NCBI RefSeq assembly: GCF_018128965.1
Contig: NZ_JAAEDH010000008.1
Location: 62,001-126,000 of the forward strand
DNA: 64,000 bases
From: Plastoroseomonas arctica
GTDB lineage: Bacteria > Pseudomonadota > Alphaproteobacteria > Acetobacterales > Acetobacteraceae
Direction of reading: 5' to 3'
In this document: piece after piece, positions 59,582 through 64,000 of the stretch
How the letters are laid out: each line of letters begins with the position of its first letter
How positions within the stretch are numbered: the stretch's first letter is position 1
Position numbers and translations under genes: made by a program
The notes under the pieces: generated by a model
What the model was told of the DNA's origin: nothing
The model's database searches: none
The model's input: the letters and a program-made list of their open reading frames with translations, nothing else

Positions 59582-60381
59582 TGCCATTGCGCGATGCGGC
59601 CGGCTTTGGGGAATTGCGCGCGCTCAATCTGGGCGTGCGCCTCGCGGAGACCGAGGCCGAGATCGATGCGGCGCAGGCGCTGCGCTACCAGGTGTTCTAC
59701 GACGAGATGGGTGCGGTGGCGGACCCCGCGACCGCGGCTGCGCGGCGCGACGTCGATGATTTCGACACGGTGGCTGACCACCTTCTCGTCCTCGACCATG
59801 ATCGCGGCGAGGGTCCAAAGGCGGTGGTCGGCACCTACCGGCTGATCCAGAAGGCCGGAGCCGAGGCGATTGGGCGGTTCTATTCGGAATCGGAGTATGA
59901 CCTGGCGCCGCTGATGGCGCTGCCAGGTAAAGTCATGGAGCTCGGCCGCTCCTGCGTCGACGAGGCGTATCGCACGCGGGCCGCGCTGCAGCTGCTGTGG
60001 CGAGGCATCGCTGCCTATGTCTGGAAGCACGACATCGAGATCATGTTCGGCTGCGCGTCGCTGCATGGCACCGACCTCACGATGCTCGCGCCGCAACTCA
60101 CCTACCTGTACACGAACCATCTCGCGCCGGAGCACATCCGCCCGCGGGCGATCGCCGAGCGCTACGTGGACATGCGCCGGATGGATCCGGCCGACGTCAA
60201 TGCCCGAGCTGCCGCTCTGGCCCTTCCGCCCCTGGTCAAAGGCTACCTTCGGCTTGGTGGCTTCGTGGGTGATGGCGCGGTGCTCGACCAACAGTTCAAC
60301 ACGACCGATGTCTGCATCGTGGTGAAGACCGACCAGGTCACCAAGAAATACTTCGACCATTACGATCGACACCGCGACTGA
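59581..60381 (+). CDS. Ornithine-acyl-ACP N-acyltransferase (OlsB-like)
   Basis: 266 residues of the acetyltransferase_5/hemolysin family. Seen: GVRLAETEAEIDAAQALRYQVFYDEMGA, DVDDFDTVADHLLVLD, VVGTYRLIQ, MELGRSCVDEAYRTRAALQLLW and LTYLYTNHLAPEHIRPRA. OlsB makes lyso-ornithine lipid, a phosphate-free membrane lipid. Starts at the last base of the fur stop, hence coupled, which could link lipid remodelling to metal status (inference). olsA is not in the window. Confidence 0.85.
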   Translation: MPLRDAAGFGELRALNLGVRLAETEAEIDAAQALRYQVFYDEMGAVADPATAAARRDVDDFDTVADHLLVLDHDRGEGPKAVVGTYRLIQKAGAEAIGRFYSESEYDLAPLMALPGKVMELGRSCVDEAYRTRAALQLLWRGIAAYVWKHDIEIMFGCASLHGTDLTMLAPQLTYLYTNHLAPEHIRPRAIAERYVDMRRMDPADVNARAAALALPPLVKGYLRLGGFVGDGAVLDQQFNTTDVCIVVKTDQVTKKYFDHYDRHRD

Positions 60382-60399
60382 CCGTCGTCGTTGCCGTGG

Positions 60400-61251
60400 C
60401 TACGTGTCCGGCTGCAGCAGCCGGACAAGCCCGTCGAGCTGGTCCAGCGTTCTGTAGCTGATCGTGAGGCTGCCGCCGGCGCCGCTGGCGGCGAGCCTGA
60501 CCTTGAGGCCGAGCGCCTCCGTCAGGGTGCGTTCCAGCGCCGCGGCGTCCGCATCCTGGCGCTGCATCGTGTGGTTAGCGACCGAGGGTCCACGGCCGGC
60601 GGCGAGGGCTTCGGCCTGGCGCACGTTCAGGCCGCGCGCGATGATCTGGTTGGCGAGCTTTTCCGGCTCGGCGGCGGTGAGCAGCGCGCGTGCGTGTCCT
60701 GCGGTGAGGTGGCCGTCACGCAGCAGGTCGCGCACATGGCTCGAGAGATTGAGCAGGCGCAGGGTGTTCGCGACGTGGCTGCGCGACTTGCCTACCGCCT
60801 TGCCCAGGCTTTCCTGCGTCAGGCCGAACTGCTCGGTGAGCCGGGAATAGCCCTCCGCCTCCTCGATGGCATTGAGATCCTCGCGCTGGAGGTTCTCCAC
60901 CAGGGCGGCAGCCATGGCCGTGCGATCGTCGAAGTCGCGGATGAGGACCGGCACCTCGTGCAAGCGTGCCAGCTGTGCTGCTCGCCAGCGGCGTTCGCCA
61001 CCGATGATCTGGTAGATCGTGGCATCGCCGGGCTTCGGCCTGACGAGGATGGGTTGGAGGATGCCGTGCTCGCGGATCGAGCCGGTGAGCTCCTCGAGGT
61101 CGGCCGGGTCGATCGGGCCGCGCGGCTGGAACGGACCAGGTTCCAGAGCCTCGATCGGCAGGCTGCGGGTGGCGGTCGGCGTGCTGGCGACGGCTTCGCC
61201 CATCAGAGCCGAGAGGCCCATGCCGAGGCGGGGGGGCTTCTTGCCGCTCAT
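60400..61251 (-). CDS. parB: Chromosome-partitioning protein ParB
   Basis: 283 residues. Seen: KKPPRLGMGLSALMGEAV lead with linker, the ParB/Srx CTPase domain (IEALEPGPFQPRGPIDPADL, GERRWRAAQLARLHEVPVLIRD, ALVENLQREDLNAIEEAEGY) and HTH (QFGLTQESLGKAVGKSRSHVANTLRLL), then a C-terminal dimer domain. Binds parS near the origin. ATGA overlap with parA. I saw no parS consensus in the window. Confidence 0.94.
   Translation of the reverse strand: MSGKKPPRLGMGLSALMGEAVASTPTATRSLPIEALEPGPFQPRGPIDPADLEELTGSIREHGILQPILVRPKPGDATIYQIIGGERRWRAAQLARLHEVPVLIRDFDDRTAMAAALVENLQREDLNAIEEAEGYSRLTEQFGLTQESLGKAVGKSRSHVANTLRLLNLSSHVRDLLRDGHLTAGHARALLTAAEPEKLANQIIARGLNVRQAEALAAGRGPSVANHTMQRQDADAAALERTLTEALGLKVRLAASGAGGSLTISYRTLDQLDGLVRLLQPDT
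60405..60427. terminator. Hairpin at the olsB/parB convergence
   Basis: TGTCCGGCTG/CAGCCGGACA with loop CAG, overlapping the last parB codons, 24 bases past the olsB stop. Could end transcription from both sides; no T tract. Confidence 0.4.
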
Positions 61252-62048
61252 CGCGCCATCTTCCGGCGGGCAAGAAACTCGACCGCCAGTGCCTCGTACG
61301 CCGCGGTTCCGGGCGATCGCGGGTCATACAACGCGATCGGCAGGCCGTGGGACGGGGCCTCGCTGAGCCGGATATTGCGGGGGATCACCGTCGCGAACAC
61401 CTTCGCGCCGAAGAAGGCCCTGACGTCGGCGGCCACGAGCTCGGATAGATTGTTACGGCGATCAAACATGGTTAGCAGGATACCCTCGAGCGCCAGGCGC
61501 GGATTGAGCGAGCGTGCGACGCGATCGATGGTGCGGGTGATCTGGCTCACCCCTTCGAGCGCGAAGAACTCGCATTGCAGTGGAACGAGCACGCTATCCG
61601 CCGCGACAAGGGCGTTGAGCGTGAGAAGGCCAAGGGAGGGCGGGCAATCGATGAAGATGTCATCGAAGCCGGCCATGTCGGGCACCGCCAACGCATCGGC
61701 CAGCCGATGCTCACGTCGCTCCGTGGCGGCGAGTTCCACCTCCGCACCGGCGAGGTCCGGGTCTGCGGGAAGGATGGTGAGCTTGTCCAGCATGGTCGGG
61801 CGCGTGAGCGCGGCGAGCGATTGACCGCCGGCGAGTGCCGCATAGCTGCCGGCGCCGCGTTCGTGGCGCGGGATGCCCAGGCCCGTGGAGGCGTTGCCCT
61901 GCGGGTCGAGGTCGATGAGCAGAACGCGGCGGCTCTGCGCAAGTGCCGCTGCGAGGTTGATGGCCGAGGTGGTCTTCCCGACGCCGCCCTTCTGATTGGC
62001 GAAGGCGGTGATGCGTGGAGGCTTATGCGCCGGCACGGGCAATCTCAC
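61248..62048 (-). CDS. parA: Chromosome-partitioning ATPase ParA
   Basis: About 266 residues. Seen: deviant Walker A NQKGGVGKTTSAIN, LLIDLDPQGNASTGLG, FDDIFIDCPPSLGLLTLNAL and IPRNIRLSEAPSHGLPI. Nucleoid-bound ATPase that moves ParB-parS. Start is uncertain: GTG 62048 (MRLPVPAHKPPRI) or GTG 62036 overlaps the rsmG end by 11-26 bases; ATG 62117 would overlap by 95 and add a Pro/Ser-rich lead. Confidence 0.92.
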   Translation of the reverse strand: MRLPVPAHKPPRITAFANQKGGVGKTTSAINLAAALAQSRRVLLIDLDPQGNASTGLGIPRHERGAGSYAALAGGQSLAALTRPTMLDKLTILPADPDLAGAEVELAATERREHRLADALAVPDMAGFDDIFIDCPPSLGLLTLNALVAADSVLVPLQCEFFALEGVSQITRTIDRVARSLNPRLALEGILLTMFDRRNNLSELVAADVRAFFGAKVFATVIPRNIRLSEAPSHGLPIALYDPRSPGTAAYEALAVEFLARRKMAR

Positions 62049-62604
62049 TGAGACGGAGGATGGTGGCGGCAGGATCGGTGGCGCTGGGGTGCCGCTCGAC
62101 GCGCAATCTCCAGCCATGCAGCGCCTCGGTCAACTCGGCTTCGGCGTTCCGGCCCTTCGGGAACAGCGCGACACCGTCTCGGCCGAGGAAGCGCTCCGCA
62201 TAGACAAGCAGCTGGGTGAGCGGTGCGAGCGCGCGGGCTGTAAGGACGGCGAGTGGCGGCAGGCTCGTGGATTCGATGCGTGCCGTATGGATGGTGACAT
62301 TCCGAAGATCCATGGCGCGTGTCGCCTCCACCAGGAAGGCCGCCTTGCGACGATCGGACTCGACCAGGTGCCAGGCACGCTGCGGCTCCGCGGCGGCGAG
62401 GATGAGCCCGGGCAAGCCGGCGCCTGAACCGAGGTCCGCGGCGACGCCGGCTGGAGGCAGGAGTGGCAACAGCTGCAGGCTGTCCGATAGGTGGCGCCGG
62501 TCAAGGCTCGCCAGGTCCCCGGGCGCGACCAGGTTGATGCGGGCATTCCAGGTCGTGAGCAGCGCCTTGTATGTGTCAAGACGCGCCGCGAGATCTGGAC
62601 TCAC
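62023..62604 (-). CDS. rsmG: 16S rRNA (guanine527-N7)-methyltransferase RsmG
   Basis: 193 residues (GidB). Seen: the N-terminal TYKALLTTWNARINLVAPGDL, HLSDSLQLLPLL, SAM motif VAADLGSGAGLPGLILA and ARALAPLTQLLVYAERFL. Methylates G527 of 16S rRNA; loss causes streptomycin tolerance. Lies between mnmG and parA as in many bacteria, with a 28-base gap to mnmG. Confidence 0.93.
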   Translation of the reverse strand: MSPDLAARLDTYKALLTTWNARINLVAPGDLASLDRRHLSDSLQLLPLLPPAGVAADLGSGAGLPGLILAAAEPQRAWHLVESDRRKAAFLVEATRAMDLRNVTIHTARIESTSLPPLAVLTARALAPLTQLLVYAERFLGRDGVALFPKGRNAEAELTEALHGWRLRVERHPSATDPAATILRLSEIARAGA

Positions 62605-62632
62605 GATGACCGAGGGGCGGGGTGCGGCGTCA

Positions 62633-64000
62633 TCACGCCGCGTTTGCCCGGCGAAGATGAACGGCCAGCGCCGCTATAGCGGCCGGCGTGATACCGGGCA
62701 CACGACCTGCGCCGCCCAGTGTCCCGGGGCGCGCCCTCGCGAGCCGCTGGCGCATCTCGTTGGAGAGGCCGGGGACAACCGCGAAATCGACCTCCTCCGG
62801 GATGCGGGTCTTCTCTTCGCGCGCCAGCAGGCGGAGCTCGGCCTCCTGCCGTTCAAGGTACGGGGCGTAGAGTGCTTCGGCCTCCAACTGGGTTCGGATG
62901 CCGGGCGGCAGGTCGAGAAGCCATGGGAAGGCGCGCGCAGCATCGATCACCGGCACATCCGGCAGAGCCAGGGTGTCGAGCGCCGTCCGTCGCTTGCCAT
63001 CCTGGTTAACGGGAATGCCGAGCGAGGCGAGATGCGAAGGTGTGACGCTTTCGGCGCGTGCGCGCGCCAGGGCCGCGGTGACCGCGGACGCGAACTCCGC
63101 GTGGCGACGGGCCCGTTCGGGACCGACGCAGCCCCAGGCGATGCCGATATCCGTCAGGCGTAGGCCGGCATTGTCCGCGCGCAGCGAGAGACGGTGCTCG
63201 GCCCGCGCCGTCAGCATGCGATAGGGTTCGGAGACACCCTGGAGGGTGAGGTCGTCGATGAGCACGCCGGCATAGGCTTCGGCCCGGCTCAGCAGGCGGT
63301 CTGGCGCCGCGCCCCCGGCGCGTTGCGCGGCGTTCACTCCCGCGAGCAGCCCCTGGATAGCTGCCTCCTCGTAGCCGGTGGTTCCATTGATCTGGCCGGC
63401 CAGGAACAGGCCCCGTATGGCGCGGAGTTCCAGGGTCGGGTGCAAGGCGCGCGGGTCGACATAGTCATATTCGATCGCGTAGCCGGGCCGCAGGATCACC
63501 GCGCGCTCCAGCCCTGGGATGGAGGCGATCATCGCGGCCTGCACCGGTTCGGGGAGCGAGGTCGATATCCCGTTCGGATAGACGGTGTCGTCGTCGAGGC
63601 CTTCGGGTTCGAGGAAGATCTGGTGGCGCTCTCGATCGGCGAAGCGCGTGACCTTGTCCTCGATCGATGGGCAATAGCGCGGACCGGCGCCTTGGATGCG
63701 GCCGGAATAGACGGCCGTCCTGTGCAGGTTCTCGCGGATCAGGGCGTGGGTCGCGGGCGTGGTGCTCGTGATGCCGCAGGCGATCTGCCGGTTGGTGATG
63801 CGGCTGGTGAGCCAGGAGAGCGGTTCGGGCGTGGCATCGCCCCATTGGCGCTCGGTCGCGTCCCAGTCGATCGTGCGGCCATCGAGGCGCGGTGGGGTGC
63901 CGGTCTTCAATCGCCCCAGCGGCAGGCCGGCTCGTTCAAAGGTCAGGGCAAGGGCAGTTGCCGGCGCATCGCCGACGCGACCGGCGGGGATGCGGCGTTC
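62633..64000 (-). CDS. mnmG: tRNA uridine-5-carboxymethylaminomethyl synthesis enzyme MnmG (5' end outside window)
   Basis: The visible ~455 C-terminal residues of an ~620-residue protein; the reading frame is open to the window edge. Seen: [91 protein letters not shown] (FAD motif) and [17 protein letters not shown]. With MnmE it modifies U34 of several tRNAs. The FAD-binding N-terminus lies beyond base 64000. Confidence 0.95.
   Translation of the reverse strand, partial: ERRIPAGRVGDAPATALALTFERAGLPLGRLKTGTPPRLDGRTIDWDATERQWGDATPEPLSWLTSRITNRQIACGITSTTPATHALIRENLHRTAVYSGRIQGAGPRYCPSIEDKVTRFADRERHQIFLEPEGLDDDTVYPNGISTSLPEPVQAAMIASIPGLERAVILRPGYAIEYDYVDPRALHPTLELRAIRGLFLAGQINGTTGYEEAAIQGLLAGVNAAQRAGGAAPDRLLSRAEAYAGVLIDDLTLQGVSEPYRMLTARAEHRLSLRADNAGLRLTDIGIAWGCVGPERARRHAEFASAVTAALARARAESVTPSHLASLGIPVNQDGKRRTALDTLALPDVPVIDAARAFPWLLDLPPGIRTQLEAEALYAPYLERQEAELRLLAREEKTRIPEEVDFAVVPGLSNEMRQRLARARPGTLGGAGRVPGITPAAIAALAVHLRRANAA

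Noticed and set aside
60400-64000. parS sites for ParB
   Set aside because: Looked for TGTTTCACGTGAAACA-like palindromes in and around parAB and elsewhere in the window; none noticed by eye.

Overview
The window is high-GC (roughly 70%) bacterial chromosome from an alphaproteobacterium, most likely of the Rhodospirillales/Acetobacteraceae (Roseomonas-like). The evidence is the LptF-LptG-LptD-SurA-RsmA order, the rpsF-rpsR-DUF2232-rplI-dnaB-alr-mlaE-mlaF run, a MucR/Ros-family regulator, a Fur/Mur-type regulator without CxxC metal motifs, an OlsB-type acyltransferase and the mnmG-rsmG-parA-parB block. Most genes are packed in overlapping operons (ATGA/GTGA/TTGA junctions) with frequent GTG and TTG starts.

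Layout. 1-3.5 kb: small-molecule catabolic genes (FAH-fold hydrolase cut by the window edge, YdhR-like, VOC, FAD-linked hydroxyacid dehydrogenase) and a secreted trypsin-fold protein. 3.5-10.4 kb: LPS export and outer-membrane biogenesis (lptF, lptG, lptD, surA) ending in rsmA. 10.4-17.7 kb: mostly minus-strand gmk, yicC-like, mltG and the fatty-acid core fabD-fabG-acpP-fabF. 17.8-31.3 kb: a sensor kinase, then the ribosomal/replication operon, lipid-asymmetry transporter genes, radA, cvpA, purF. 31.3-39.6 kb: a less dense accessory stretch with a decayed Bug/TctC receptor gene, tRNA-Arg(CCG), a large PAS/HWE sensor kinase, a repeat lipoprotein, an LLM monooxygenase, remnants of a cystathionine beta-lyase and a peptide-ABC ATPase, and a Tat-exported Gfo/Idh/MocA oxidoreductase. 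39.7-48.6 kb: HMG-CoA-lyase/CoA-transferase pair, DUF938 methyltransferase, an unknown protein with a Cys-His deamidase-like signature, thrC, an M16 peptidase and a TetR-headed VOC/VOC/AHSA1 operon. 48.7-58.2 kb: pmbA, Tim44-domain protein, a LutA-like protein with a PF10014 2OG oxygenase, puuD, FAH, xth, an LCCL-domain secreted protein, tsaB-rimI. 58.2-64 kb: tusA, mucR, fur/mur, olsB and the parB-parA-rsmG-mnmG block.

The most interesting non-coding content: two apparently undescribed small RNA genes (about 41862-41993 and 54326-54441, plus strand). Both end in near-ideal intrinsic terminators and expose C/U-rich, anti-Shine-Dalgarno-like loops. There is also an interspersed intergenic repeat (GC hairpin, GGACCCC, 17-bp palindrome, TTGGTTCT) in several copies; two face each other around a perfect 26-bp inverted repeat at 26864-26943. 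Several genes (surA, dnaB, cvpA, tetR, lutA) carry a -10-like hexamer only 7-9 nt before the start codon, suggesting leaderless transcription.

All assignments come from reading the sequence and from motif memory; no database search was run.
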